Assembly: GCA_032622095.1 (NCBI GenBank) | Contig: CP136068.1 | Span: forward strand, 158,667,465-158,731,464 | Length of the DNA: 64,000 bases | DNA from: Siphonodentalium dalli | Lineage: Eukaryota; Mollusca; Scaphopoda; Gadilida; Siphonodentaliidae | Direction: 5' to 3' | Shown: positions 1-64,000 of the stretch, piece by piece | How the letters are laid out: the number at the start of each line of letters is the position of its first letter | How positions within the stretch are numbered: position 1 is the first letter of the stretch | Position numbers and translations under genes: made by a program | Notes under the pieces: generated by a model | What the model was told of the DNA's origin: nothing | What the model saw: only the letters and a program-made list of their open reading frames with translations | Database searches by the model: none

Positions 1-296
1 ATTGTTAGAGTGTGAGTCATCAGCACATTACCTGTAATTAAATTGTTTGAATGAGAGTCATCAGCACATTACCTGTAATTAAATTGTTTGAATGTGAGTA
101 ATCGAGCACATTACCTGTAATTAAATTGTTTGAGTGTGAGTAATCGAGCACATTACCTGTAATTAAATTGTTTGAATGTGAGTCATCCAGCACATTACCT
201 GTAATTAAATTGTTTGAATGTGAGTCATCAGCACATTACCTGTAATTAAATTGTTTGAATGTGAGTCATCAGCAAATTACCTGTAATTAAATTGAG
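1..296. repeat. Tandem minisatellite, about 41-bp unit
   Basis: About seven head-to-tail copies of a 41-42 bp AT-rich unit containing CATTACCTGTAATTAAATTG. Copies differ by a few substitutions and one- or two-base indels. The array begins at or before the window edge, so its full length is unknown. No coding potential is seen. Confidence 0.9.
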
Positions 297-837
297 TGTG
301 GGTTTAAGTTTGCATCAAATAAATAATATAATCCAATGAACAGCAATGTTTAATGTACACAACAAGAAAGACAAATACCGGAATTTCCGATGGAGAACTT
401 TAAGATCATCACTAGTGTTGAAATGAAACTGAGATTCTGGAGTGACTAGTCAAACCCCAAAAGTCGAGTCGAAGTCGACTAGTCAGTACCTGCAGCCAAG
501 AATTATATACATGTAGCTACCCATATATCCTTAATTCCCTAAACACAACAGGTATAAACAAATTGTAGAGTATCAGGTTTTTTGCATTCGACTAAACTGG
601 TATTATTTAATCATGTGATTTCGACCAGGATTCTTCAACCAAAGTTCCATTGAAAATGAGTCCTGAATGTCAATTTAACCATAATGGAACTTGGAACACC
701 TGGTGACCCAGTTATCTCACGATTGGTGCATGACAGTCGACTTACCGGTATGTGCTACATTTTGAACATACTGACATACATGTACTGAGTTTTTGACACT
801 TTCACATCCGCGGCAAGTGTATGATCAACATGCCATG
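297..837. other. No gene recognised
   Basis: AT-rich sequence with scattered GTCGAC and GACTAGT words but no convincing open frame, RNA gene or terminal inverted repeat. It may hold introns of the minus-strand gene that starts at 2020, but no exon could be identified. Confidence 0.4.
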
Positions 838-993
838 TACCATAATGCTCTAAATAATCGACCCCTTAACCCTTAATAATCTTGGGGAGAGCTTTCCGAC
901 GAATGGCAACAAGCCATATTTCCGACTAAATCCTGAAAAGTTACCCATAATTCTGCTGTGGTTAAAGGGTCGATTAATTAGGGCATTACTGTA
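838..993. mobile_element. Palindromic MITE, family D, diverged copy
   Basis: First of seven copies of a short inverted-repeat element with ends near ACAGTAATGCYCTAA and TTAGGGCATTACTGTA. Each half carries a conserved block with GGAAAGCTCTC and ACTTTTCAGGATTTAGTCGG. Here the left half is damaged and the right half is good. It has no coding capacity and is probably mobilised in trans. The superfamily is not determined. Confidence 0.75.
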
Positions 994-1668
994 CTAGACC
1001 AAGTCAAGGGATCATCTCAACTGATATCCCAATCTGTTGTGGACACAGAAGACTTGGTCTAGCCATGTACCTACATTATAGTCTTTAAACTCTTACTGTG
1101 TAAAGTATATACAACGTTCCGTCTAGTCGACGGCAAAATACAGTCGACAGTGGAAGTGTTGGCGTCTAACGGTACGTTAGATAGTCGAGTAATCGTTTCA
1201 ACACTAATCATCATGAAGGCGAACGCCAATTTTAGCAATATTTTCATTTATCCATCTCTTGCTGTATAAAAGACATTTCTAAATCAAAAATATATATGCC
1301 CCTGCAATTTTTAGACAAACTAAATAAAAAAAAATTATACCTATCTTATTTTTATTTGTTTCCTCACGTACATTTTAGCCAGACAAATCAGTAAATCCAG
1401 AATAATTTAAATAGGAATTATCATATCATACTTCCGCGTCAAAAGAATTTTGGGCTGAAGTTTCTTAGGTCTTTTTCTGAGATGAATTCACTGAGACATA
1501 ATGCTATTGGAGGCAGCTGTCAGCTACCGACCGTTGTTAATTCATGAGCACAGTTTTTTTTGTCATATGTAATCTGTTTTGGGGAGTTGTAAGAATATAT
1601 TGGAATATGCTAAAAGACATTTGTAGGAAAGAACTTGATTTAATCTGATTTATAATTCTCACATTTTG

Positions 1669-1669
<1 letters not shown>
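994..1669. other. No gene recognised
   Basis: AT-rich sequence with several GTCGAC words. I see no feature I can support. Confidence 0.35.

Positions 1670-1699
<30 letters not shown>
1670..1699. repeat. Poly-G run (30 G)
   Basis: Uninterrupted run of 30 G. Similar G or C runs occur at 25970..25991 and 52130..52152. Such runs can form quadruplexes and are error-prone in assembly, so the exact length should not be trusted. Confidence 0.95.
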
Positions 1700-1700
<1 letters not shown>

Positions 1701-1874
1701 TGGGGTTGTCCCAAAAAGTTGGCCTGGAAATTTGTTTATATTTTCAGAGGGTGGTCAGTAGCGGAAATGATTTATTTCAACCTTGTGTCTGCAAATGTTT
1801 TCTAGACACCCTGGTGAACCAAGTAATACAAAAATAAAAAATAAAACGCCTAAATTATGCCCAAAAAAACTTAC

Positions 1875-2020
1875 AATTTTATGGCCTCGAGTAGTCTCAG
1901 TTTCTCAGATGGTTTCCACTTCGTCGGATTTGGATCGGGTAAGACCATTGGTTTGAATGTAGTTTTCTGTCGTTTGGACACACGAGTTGGCTCAGGGTCA
2001 ATCTTTCTTTTTGCGGCCAT
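1875..2020 (-). CDS. First coding exon of a SANT/Myb-like nuclear protein (partial)
   Basis: On the minus strand an ATG at 2020 opens 48 codons plus two bases, ending at a consensus donor (GTAAGT, plus-strand 1869..1874). The product starts MAAKRKIDPEP, continues with a basic KRQK patch (likely nuclear localisation signal) and a proline-rich stretch, and ends in TKWKPSEKLRLLEAIK. That last part resembles the first helix of a SANT/Myb domain. The beginning loosely recalls SNAPC2-type proteins, but this is a guess. No second exon is recognised in 1..1870, so the gene should continue beyond the left edge. It is divergent from GSK3, with 4.5 kb of repeat-rich DNA between the two starts. A chance open frame is possible but the donor and basic composition argue for a real exon. 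Confidence 0.55.
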
Positions 2021-2523
2021 CGTGACAGATTACTGAAATGAAAAACAACCAATAATTGTGTTTCCTTAAAAAGGATTGCACTCCAAATACAATGTACACC
2101 TCATAATATTTGCTTTAGAATTTTTCCCGGTATTGAAATACATGTATACCTGAACCACCTTTCTATGAGCATTATATGTACCACAAAGACGCATTGAAGT
2201 CATAAAAAAATACCACCTCAAACACAATGTTCAGGGGCCGAACACCATACATTGTATATGCTGAAATCGCGAAATAGTGCTGAAGTGCGATAAATTGCGC
2301 TGAGACAAAATTAAATGCACAATTGAATTGTACTGAAACATAATCAAATTGCACTTCAGTGCAATTCAATTATAGACACATTTAATAGGTAACCCTAGTG
2401 ATGTTGCCTCCTCCTACAATGCAGTAATCAATGATAGTATTGGAATGCGTAATTAGAAATAAGAACTCTTTTGTGCAATCAAATGGTGCCTACATGAAGG
2501 GAAGATGTCGCTAACCCTTGGAA

Positions 2524-3870
2524 CAAACGTTGCACTACCGACGACTCAAATTCAATTCGAATTAAACTTGAGTTTAATTCATAATTCGTCTGTTGAAACA
2601 AACGTCGCATTTAATTCAAGACGAATCTAAATGATTTCTTAAAATGGCATAAAGCGTTCATGAGGGTTTTGGTCAAAACGGCTAAAATATGAAGTTATAT
2701 ATCAATTCTAAAACGTAAAATTTAGTGAGAAAATATGGCTTTTGACATCCAAGCGACGAAATTAATGTTAATATTCTGAGAGTGGAAATTATTGGTTTAA
2801 TATTGCTATTTCGTAGGTATTTGACACATATTTTAGGTCGGACATGATTCTTTAGGTGGTATTTTGCTCTGAACTTGTCTGAAAGAAATCAGGTCCAGTT
2901 ATTCGTATACAAAAACATTGTACATACTTTTTTAACAATTTAATAGCAAGTTGAGGTCAACGCGGTATAACACTATATTGCGTCAGTATGCCTATCTAAA
3001 ACCACGTGGTAAAATAAACATGGCAGGTAGGGACGTATAGCTAGAGGGTCTCCGTTGGGGGGGGGCTAATAAATTTGCGTAATTCAATTTGCACCCCGCT
3101 TAAGAAAAATTAGAGATCTGAACCTGAAAATCCGATCATAGTTGGGCAGGGTTGGAGAAAAGTGTGAACATGTAAACCGCAAAAACCTACAGCATTAGAC
3201 TGGCCTCAAGCTTTCCAAGTGTTGGAAATTTCCAACCTGACACCCCACGAACGTTGGAAAATTTCCAACTGATGACCATTTAAGTTCATAATTTTGAACA
3301 AAAGCATAGAAAAATAATTAGCAGTTTTTTGGCTGGCCACGGACACAGGCTTCCCGACTGATGGCCATTTCAGTCAAAATGTTGGACCAAAAGTAGGAAA
3401 ATTTGCAAATGTTGGTCTAAAAACAACAAATTCCCCAATAATTCATTGTTGGAAAATCAAATTACAAGAACAATTTCAACCCATCGTTGATGTGAAATTT
3501 GCACACGTCCATGCATAGTAGCGGGTATATCCAAACGGAATAAATATTTATATAGTGCGTCTACTCGCATTTAATTTGAAACAAACGTTGCACTTTCGTC
3601 GACTCGAATTCAAATACCACCAAATTATGTCATGCTCGTTGGTGTTTTCCAGTTTCAATTGGAATTCCCTCATTAGCATATCATTATGCAGCTCGTTTGC
3701 ATTTCTCTGATATAAATTCGAGTCGACGGTGATGCGACGTTTGTTTCAAACACGGATCTCAGACGCATCAGCAATTAAATTCGTGTTGACCACACGCATT
3801 CTTCGTCGGTAGTGCGTCTACTCGCATTTATTTGAAACAAACGTCGCACTTTTGTCGACTCAAATTCAAG
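2524..3870. repeat. Repeats built on a GTCGAC/AACAAACGTCGCA motif
   Basis: A motif with GAAACAAACGTCGCA followed by GTCGACTCGAATTCAA recurs at about 2524..2630, 3575..3620, 3715..3760 and 3825..3870, in both orientations. The arrangement looks like the ends of one or two inverted-repeat elements whose middles (about 2640..3550) carry no recognisable gene. Around 3205..3480 there is also a short repeated motif, TTGGAAATTTCCAAC. Confidence 0.6.
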
Positions 3871-4081
3871 TATACCTAACTCATGGAAATCTGCAACAAC
3901 TGTCTCAGTTTCTACTGCACGGAAGTAAAAGCACATTTTAATTACAAATTTTCATCTCAAATTTGATATAATTGCATGTAAGTGTATGAAAATTGCTATC
4001 AACCGGATAGATGTCATTGTTTCTGCTCCTCTCATGTCTTGTTTATTTGCACACTCAAAGTATCTTTATTGAATAGACATA

Positions 4082-4221
4082 TACAGTAATGCTCTAATTA
4101 ATCGACTCCTCAGGGAGAGCTTTCCGATGAATGGCAACAAGCCATATTTCCGACTAAATCCTGAAAAGTTACCCATGAGTCTGCTGTGTTTAAGGAGTCG
4201 ATTAATTGGAGCATTACTGTA
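4082..4221. mobile_element. Palindromic MITE, family D
   Basis: Complete short copy running from TACAGTAATGCTCTAA to GAGCATTACTGTA. The two ends are mutual inverted repeats of about 30 bp (CTAATTAATCGACTCCT). Same family as 838..993, 32163..32357, 61801..61993 and 62776..62993. Confidence 0.85.
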
Positions 4222-4490
4222 CCTGGTTCAAAACTGTAAAAATCTTAAAATGTACCGTAGTAACCTGACCCCTCAAGCTTTAGTACAGGCGACTTATTTT
4301 AACTTGATAATGGGCATAGTTAAAGTTAACACTCTTTGAGTTTAAGAAATTTAACACTTTGGGTGACAACGAGGAAAGAGGTACATGTATGTCAGATATT
4401 GCCATCAACTGTTGGATTTATAATAACAGACATTGCCTTTTGTCCCGAAGTAGCAAATCCCTACTGGGGCTGAAGGGGTCACTATATATG

Positions 4491-4595
4491 GGAGGCCAAA
4501 TTCACATTTATTAACTCAATTCAATTCAATGTGCTTCAGCACAATTACATGTATTGTGCTTCAGTGAAATTATTAATAAATGTGAATTTGGCCTC
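4491..4595. mobile_element. Short inverted-repeat MITE (GGCCAAATTCACATTTA ends)
   Basis: The ends GAGGCCAAATTCACATTTA and its complement enclose about 60 bp of AT-rich sequence. A second left end of the same family is at about 4829, next to the CTTAAG repeats. Confidence 0.7.
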
Positions 4596-4828
4596 TTATA
4601 TCACTCTCACCAGGTAAATGAAAGTGTCAATGACACTGAAGCTCAACTTGGATAGGGGAAAATGTCATACCTTACAGTCAATCATAGATGAGCCATATGA
4701 AGTGAAATATATTGGGTGTGGGGCAAGTATTATTTAGTCATGCAAAGAATAAAATCCAAGGTGGCTGCTGGCAGCATGCAATGTCTTTGATGGAAAATCA
4801 TTTAAATTAAATTTGGTAGTTCCCTATG

Positions 4829-5570
4829 GGAGGCCAAATTCACATTTAATAACCAATTACGCTTAAGCATAATGCATTACGCTCAAGTGTAATTCCATTA
4901 TGCTTAAGAGGAATGCCATTACGCTTAAACGTAATTCAAATTCCATATCTCAAAACTCCCCTGGAGCTGAAATGGATACAGCCAATTACTGATGCTAGTA
5001 ACTTTTGATATATATCCACAGTACCTTAGATGATACCATTATATGTACCGTATAAAGGTATTTAATACAGGCTATGAAAACTTATTACGCTTAAGCATAA
5101 TGGCATTACGCTTAAAGATATATTATGGACTTGTTCGGGTGCGTTAAACTGTTAAGTTATTATTCAGGCACTATGCCAACTGGTGGAATGTAGCATTCTA
5201 CTACATCGCCGAAAATCTCAAGCAAATCGACCATACCACTCCAAAGAAAACATGATCTGAACTACGCTCAATTGTAAATATTTACTTCTCGATTCGGGAC
5301 GCAACTATCGGTGATAAAGAAACGAAAGCGATTTCGCCACTGAATTTTAAAAATCAATATATAATAATGACGGTGTGTGTTCTCAGTTTGGATTTAATAT
5401 TTGTTAAAATAACTACTTTGAGCAAGGTTATCCGCCATTTTTATTTGATCACCCTACCGGAGTGTTTCACGTCATCACTTTAAGCGTAATGGCATTACGC
5501 TTAAGCATAATGGAGTTCTGAGTGAGGCTATTATGCTTAAGCATAATGGCATTAGGCTTAAGCAATACCA
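4829..5570. repeat. CTTAAG palindrome repeats with a MITE left end
   Basis: Many copies of the palindromic word ATTACGCTTAAGCATAATGG at 4858..4935, 5085..5130 and 5478..5570, around a middle of about 350 bp without a gene. The arrangement resembles an inverted-repeat element whose terminal regions are arrays of one 6-bp palindrome. The left end matches that of the 4491..4595 MITE; a right end was not identified. Confidence 0.6.
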
Positions 5571-6489
5571 TATACATGTACAGGTATATTAAAACATTTA
5601 AAATAGATCAGTGGATATACTCATCTCCACTGGAGTTTTCATTTAATATGAAGAAGACAGCCTATTGACGTATTGGAATACCGGTAAACTTATAAATCTT
5701 CCATAACATTGTAATTCATTATAAATGAACATACCAATGGTTAGGGCGTTTCCAGGAGAGATAACTCTTGAAAAACCTTTTCGGCCAAATTTTTTTTTAT
5801 GAATTATTGTAATATTGAATACAAATTGAGACTGTCACTTTAAATTTATGAACTCAAGTGTACAAACAAAAGTGTGGATATTTTTTTTCTTGCAATAAAA
5901 AAAATAATAATAATAATAATTCACGAAAACTACCAGAACATGAAGATAAATCTCGTCTGATTGCATATGTATCTGATTCTCTAATTTTCGGTTTTGGGGA
6001 GAAAATATAAGGGAATTTTGATGCTGCGAAGCGTTCCAACTCGAGGTCAGAGCTTTGGTGTTGATGATGTCACAACATTCGAGTATATATTAACCGACGT
6101 AAAGTAACGAAGTCTGTTCGTATATTTCCGTTTTCATCAGAGACATTTTCATTGGTTACGATTCATTCCGGAAGTCGACCTTCCTGTGTTCGACTTTTTA
6201 CGGAAAAAGACAGCCATTGGTAACGAAATGAAGAGATTTGTGAAGCAACCTTTGTCAAACTTGAAGTTAAATTCATCAACATTACGGCGATAATACCGAA
6301 CAGATGATTACATATGTTGGTGCTCTGTTCCATATAGAACGCGAAGCTGGAACTTGTTTGAGAATATTTTTATGAATACCGCAGATTGCGGTAATTTTGT
6401 TTTTGTTTCGCCTATATTTTATTCCCAATAATTTCGTTGCCGAGATGTAGTTTGTTTGATGACTTGTGATTGCGATTTTAACTGAACAC

Positions 6490-6519
6490 ATGAATCTGAT
6501 ACTATTTGACTATATATAA
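6490..6519 (+). promoter_or_regulatory. Possible upstream ORF before GSK3
   Basis: An ATG at 6490 opens nine codons ending in TAA at 6517..6519, two bases before the GSK3 start at 6522. If this stretch is in the mRNA, such an arrangement could affect initiation by termination and reinitiation. The transcription start is not known, so this is inference. Confidence 0.4.
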
Positions 6520-6521
6520 TC

Positions 6522-60244
<53,723 letters not shown>

Positions 60245-60401
60245 ACACACACAATGATGGACGTGATTACATAATAAATACAACACACACCCGCTGTTTA
60301 AAAAAATCAGCAAATTCAGGAAATATCGTATAATTCTCCAAAAAAAAATGGTGGGAATGCATGGAGTTGATTCTCGTTGATAAATGTGGTTTTATAATAA
60401 A
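60245..60401 (+). terminator. GSK3 3' UTR with two polyadenylation signals
   Basis: AATAAA at 60273..60278 and 60396..60401, at 29 and 152 bp after the stop. Which is used, and whether a longer UTR exists, cannot be told. Confidence 0.5.
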
Positions 60402-61040
60402 TGCAACACTCACCCTGATTTGTGCGCGATGCATGGAGTATTCTGATTGGTGTATGTCGGTTTCATAGTGGATAGTTTGCAGAAATTCTGAATAACTCGT
60501 CGAGAATTCTCGGAATAATCACTCCAGAGCACCTCAATTTAACATATTCATCTCATCTCAATCACAATTCGCAATTCAATGAATTATTTAGTGAGTTTGT
60601 GGTTGAATTATTCGTTTGTCAGGACGGAACCATGTTGGTCTGGATGATAAAACGTTTCCCAGAATGATTTGTAAACAGTTCAGCCGTTGCTGTGGAGATC
60701 ATCGTTACTATGGACATCATTGTTACTATGGAGATCATGTCGTACAGAATGCAAGAGAAGAATTGCGTGTGAAATATTTATGTGTTCATGATCTATAACC
60801 TTAGAAATCATTATGTAAGAGTGTGTTATAACCACAGGTTCTTGAATTGAAGGAAACATCTTTTTTTTCCACACAAAATATTTTGGTCTTAAACAGCGCT
60901 GTGTACCTACTTGCTTGAATAGGGCGGCCAGATATCATGTCGGGGCAATTTAAAGATTCCTTTTTTCTTTTCATATTTTTAAAAGTTGTCAGTAAGCTAT
61001 TTGACTAATGAGCTATCTCAACAACACATCTCGGATACTG
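60402..61040. other. 3' flank, no gene recognised
   Basis: Possible longer 3' UTR. Contains a short tandem of GTTACTATGGACATCAT-type units (60704..60742). Confidence 0.4.
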
Positions 61041-61041
61041 C

Positions 61042-61698
61042 AAATGTGACCCGCCATATCAAATTCAGTCGTAAGTCGGGATTTTTTTTACCCTGTGCCA
61101 ATGCATTCTCTTATATATGCGAGTCGACCATAGGTCGCCTCGCATATATAAGAGAATGCATTGGCCTAACAATTTTTTACTATTTTAATAATTTTTTCAT
61201 GTATTCTTTAACAATTTTATAATTTCACCCATACAGAGCCCCAGACAAATATGAGCAGACAACACTCTTCTATATGCTTCTATATATGTGTGGGGCTCCC
61301 TGCAGGGTAATGGATGTTTTTTTATTTTATGTCCTAAAATTTGTATTGTCAGAAACATTTATTTAAAAAAAATGATACAAAATTGTTAGGCCAATGCATT
61401 CTCTTATATAAGAGAATGCATTGGCACAGGGTAAAAAAATGCCGACTTACGACTGGATTTGATATGGCGGGTCACATATTGCCGACTTACGACTGGATTT
61501 GATATGGCGGGTCACATAGGCCGACTTACGACTGGATTTGATATGGCGGGTCCCGACTTACGACTGGATTTGATATGGCGGGTCCCGACTTACGACTGGA
61601 TTTGATATGGCGGGTCCCGACTTACGACTGGATTTGATATGGCGGGTCACATATAGGCCGACTTACGACTGGATTTGATACGGCGGGTCACATATAGC
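61042..61698. mobile_element. Inverted-repeat element with 39-bp array and hairpin module
   Basis: Left end ATGTGACCCGCCATATCAAA to CGTAAGTCGG at 61080. The right side, 61439..61698, has about seven tandem units of the complement with GCCGACTTACGACTGGATTT. Between them is a hairpin module: CCCTGTGCC, hairpin 61097..61166, spacer, and a second hairpin reduced to 61390..61430. A fourth setting for the same module. Confidence 0.75.
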
Positions 61699-61800
61699 CA
61701 ATATCAAACAGATTGGTTTTTAAGGAGATTTTGGCATTCAAATTTTATAACCTCGAAAAGTGGTGACCGAAGTAACCTGGAACACATATCTTATCATATT

Positions 61801-61993
61801 TACAGTAATTTCCTAAGTAATCGACTCCTTAAACCACAGCAGAATTGTGGGTAACTTTTCATGATTTAGTCGGAAATATCTCAGGGAGAGCTTTCCGATG
61901 AATGGCAACAAGCCATATTTCCGACTATATCCTGAAAAGTTAACCACAATTCTGCTGTGGTTTAAGGAGTCGATTACTTTGGGCATTACTGTA
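61801..61993. mobile_element. Palindromic MITE, family D, complete
   Basis: TACAGTAATTTCCTAAGTAA to TTTGGGCATTACTGTA, with mirrored halves. Confidence 0.85.
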
Positions 61994-62095
61994 TATGGGG
62001 GTGCCGACAGGAGTCATGGTGAGCTAGCAAAAAATGAGACGTAGCTCAATCGCTGTCAGTTTTGGATGAGTTATTCACAAGCCTCAGTTTAGTGT

Positions 62096-62395
62096 GCAGA
62101 ATGAGGTCCCCAGAAGGTGAATTTAGAGACACTATATCCCACATAGTGGTCTAAATTCACCCTCTGGGGACCTCATTCTGCTCAGGCCTCATCTTCTCTG
62201 AAAAGTTTCTTTCTTATTAAATTTCTATAGAAACTTCTTCACATAGATTCTATTTCTTTTTTAGTTTAGTTTCTCTATATCTCCAAATTGGCAGACGACA
62301 CATTGCATAGTCGAGGTTCCCAAAGGGTGCACATCACAATATTCACCATTTGGGAACTACAATCTAAGTCTGCAAATGTCAGACACAGTAAAATC
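62096..62395. mobile_element. Family C element
   Basis: Hairpin 62096..62183 and the spacer with TTTTAGTTTAGTTTCTCTAT, ending in CTGCAAATGTCAGACACAGT. Confidence 0.75.
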
Positions 62396-62775
62396 GGAAA
62401 ACAATGAATTTTTACTTCCAACTCTGCCACCCGTTAGGACCCCCAAAACGTGAGCAGACGACACTTGGCAGTATATGCATCTTGCTGTGTGAGGATCTCA
62501 ACAGGATATACTGTTGAACATTCTTTTATAGCAAGCATTATGGACGTTTAACATTGAAAATTAGTCTGTCACCCATTAGGATCCCCAAACATAGGGAGCC
62601 AACGATCTATTCTTCTATCCCGACAGGATAATCTGAGTCTTATATACTGAAAATCTGTTTTCCTTCTTTTCAAACAGCTGATGGTAGAATCAGGCCTAGA
62701 AATGCGGTGCCGGACATTCATCTTCTCGGGAATGTATCTTTATTATCAAACAATGGGTCACCTCATCTGGGAACT

Positions 62776-62993
62776 TACAGTAATGCTCTAAATAATCGAC
62801 CCCTTAACCACAGCAGAATTATGGGTAACTTTTCAGGATTTAGTCGGAAATATGATTTGTTGCCATTCATCGGAAAGCTCTCACCGAGAGCTTTCCGATG
62901 AATGGCAACAAGCCATATTTCTGACTAAATCCTGAAAAGTTACCCATAATTCTGCTATGGTTAAGGGGTCGATTACTTAGGGCATTACTGTAC
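62776..62993. mobile_element. Palindromic MITE, family D, complete
   Basis: TTACAGTAATGCTCTAAATA to TTAGGGCATTACTGTA, the two halves meeting near 62885 at AAAGCTCTC. Confidence 0.85.
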
Positions 62994-63023
62994 ATCTGAG
63001 TCTAGGTCAGCAGACGAGTCCAT

Positions 63024-63116
63024 GCAGAAAGAGGTCCCCAGAGGATGAATTGGGTGATGCTAGCCTGCTGTGTTGGGTAGCATCACTAAATTCACCCTCT
63101 GGGGACCTCATCCGGC
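63024..63116. mobile_element. Family C hairpin
   Basis: GCAGAAAGAGGTCCCCAGAG and the complement, with the tip GCTAGCCTGCTGTGTTGGG. Confidence 0.7.
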
Positions 63117-63119
63117 ACC

Positions 63120-64000
63120 ATATTTTCAGGCCTGAGGGTACAATGTGTACATCGAGAGTTTACACTCACGATGCATCTCAGCTCATGTAATAGTAACAAT
63201 CTGATGTGAATTGGTCAAGTTTAAAGGCCCTCTTAATTTCCAAACCCCCAGATCACATATGAAATATATGCCATATTAAATACCATTTGAAAGAGGAAGC
63301 TCCAAAACATTGTATATTCAACTTATTCGATGTAATAAACTGTGAACATGTTTTTTTTGTTGAGAAACTGATGTGTGTCTGCTTTAGTTACTGCACGAAG
63401 TATATTATTTTCAATGAAGGAGATTAACTCTATGTATTTAGATATAGAGTTATTCCCCTTCAATTGAAAATAAACTATAGTTTGAATTCTGTCACATTCT
63501 GGAAGCCATGGGGAAATGATTTTATGATGTCAGCTATTTTCTATTACTCTATGGGCACCTTCTGAGACACAGAATTTCCAAATGGTGATGAATTATAGTA
63601 TTTTAAACATATTTTATGGCATAGATTGTTATTAAAACCGTATATCAAGTCACTATTAAAATTAAGTGGGCCTTTAAATGTTTCTGTTGATAATGGTACC
63701 CAGGATCTCGAAACGTTCATTAGGGAACACAAGATCTTTTTTTTTCGAGATCCTTTTTGCCCTAAACACTTGACCAATTCAGCATAAATTGGATAAACCC
63801 TTTAAAAAGTCGATTTTCATTGATGAGTAGTTACTTGATTACAAGTCAGTCACAAAAAGTAAACCGAGCATTCTCTGTAAAAGAATTGGAGGGATCCAAG
63901 GCACTCGCTGTGGGAAAATGTAACCCATAGAGAGCCCCACATAGACGTAGTGCATGCTTCCATCTATGTGAGGCTCCATATGGGTTACAGTGACCCTATA
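63120..64000. other. Right edge, no gene recognised
   Basis: AT-rich sequence. 63240..63520 repeats part of 23760..24060 (CATTTGAAAGAG and AGCTCCAAAACATTGTAT). A partial hairpin, TGTAACCCATAGAGAGCC to GGCTCCATATGGGTTACA, lies at 63919..63990. Confidence 0.45.

Noticed and set aside
1-296. CRISPR-like spaced repeat
   Set aside because: Units are contiguous and identical throughout, with no unique spacers, in animal nuclear DNA; it is a minisatellite.
600-745. Possible second exon of the minus-strand SANT-like gene ending at the ACTTAC (GTAAGT) near 740
   Set aside because: The adjoining frame carries an early stop and no SANT-like sequence.

Overview
The window is animal nuclear DNA, most likely from a bivalve mollusc. 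The evidence is one conserved intron-rich kinase gene, very low gene density, and mollusc-style repeats: palindromic MITEs, CCGTCC-rich repeat units, hAT and MULE elements. The species cannot be fixed from the sequence alone.

The one complete host gene is a GSK3-beta/shaggy orthologue on the + strand (coding 6522..60244). It has nine coding exons that join in phase into 418 residues, against 420 for human GSK3B from memory. The inhibitory Ser9 motif, glycine loop, catalytic lysine, HRD and DFG motifs and activation-loop tyrosine are all present. Intron 1 is about 27.7 kb, and almost all intron sequence is repeats. Upstream and divergent, at 1875..2020 on the - strand, is a probable first coding exon of a basic, SANT/Myb-like nuclear protein that runs off the left edge.

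Layout. 1-6.5 kb: minisatellite, SANT-like exon and short palindromic repeats. 6.5-34.3 kb (intron 1): a complete 1.64-kb MULE with a 9-bp target duplication and its own spliced gene; two hAT elements with exact 8-bp duplications; a fold-back element inserted in a small - strand reading frame; four copies of a TA-flanked MITE; CCGTCC-type repeats; and a decayed LTR-retrotransposon pol region. 34.3-44.8 kb: exons 2-3, hairpin MITEs, a 1.06-kb hAT inserted in one hairpin, a TIR element and a 1.7-kb inverted repeat. 44.4-60.2 kb: exons 4-9 among TTAA-flanked MITEs that carry a nearly perfect hairpin of about 70 bp. 60.2-64 kb: 3' UTR and further MITEs.

The most unusual features are: (1) tandem duplications across GSK3 exon edges. 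There are eight decoy 3' splice sites before exon 4, each followed in frame by a stop; an 84-bp unit before exon 7 that stays in frame; and a decayed copy before exon 5. (2) A deletion-derived MULE gene that joins a PHD finger to the C-terminal tail of a MULE transposase, without the catalytic core. (3) A double-hairpin module shared by several TTAA-ended MITE families. (4) A palindrome of 519 bp with identical 253-bp arms. (5) Several unrelated elements whose terminal regions are arrays built around six-base palindromes. No tRNA, rRNA, CRISPR array or bacterial-type signal was seen.
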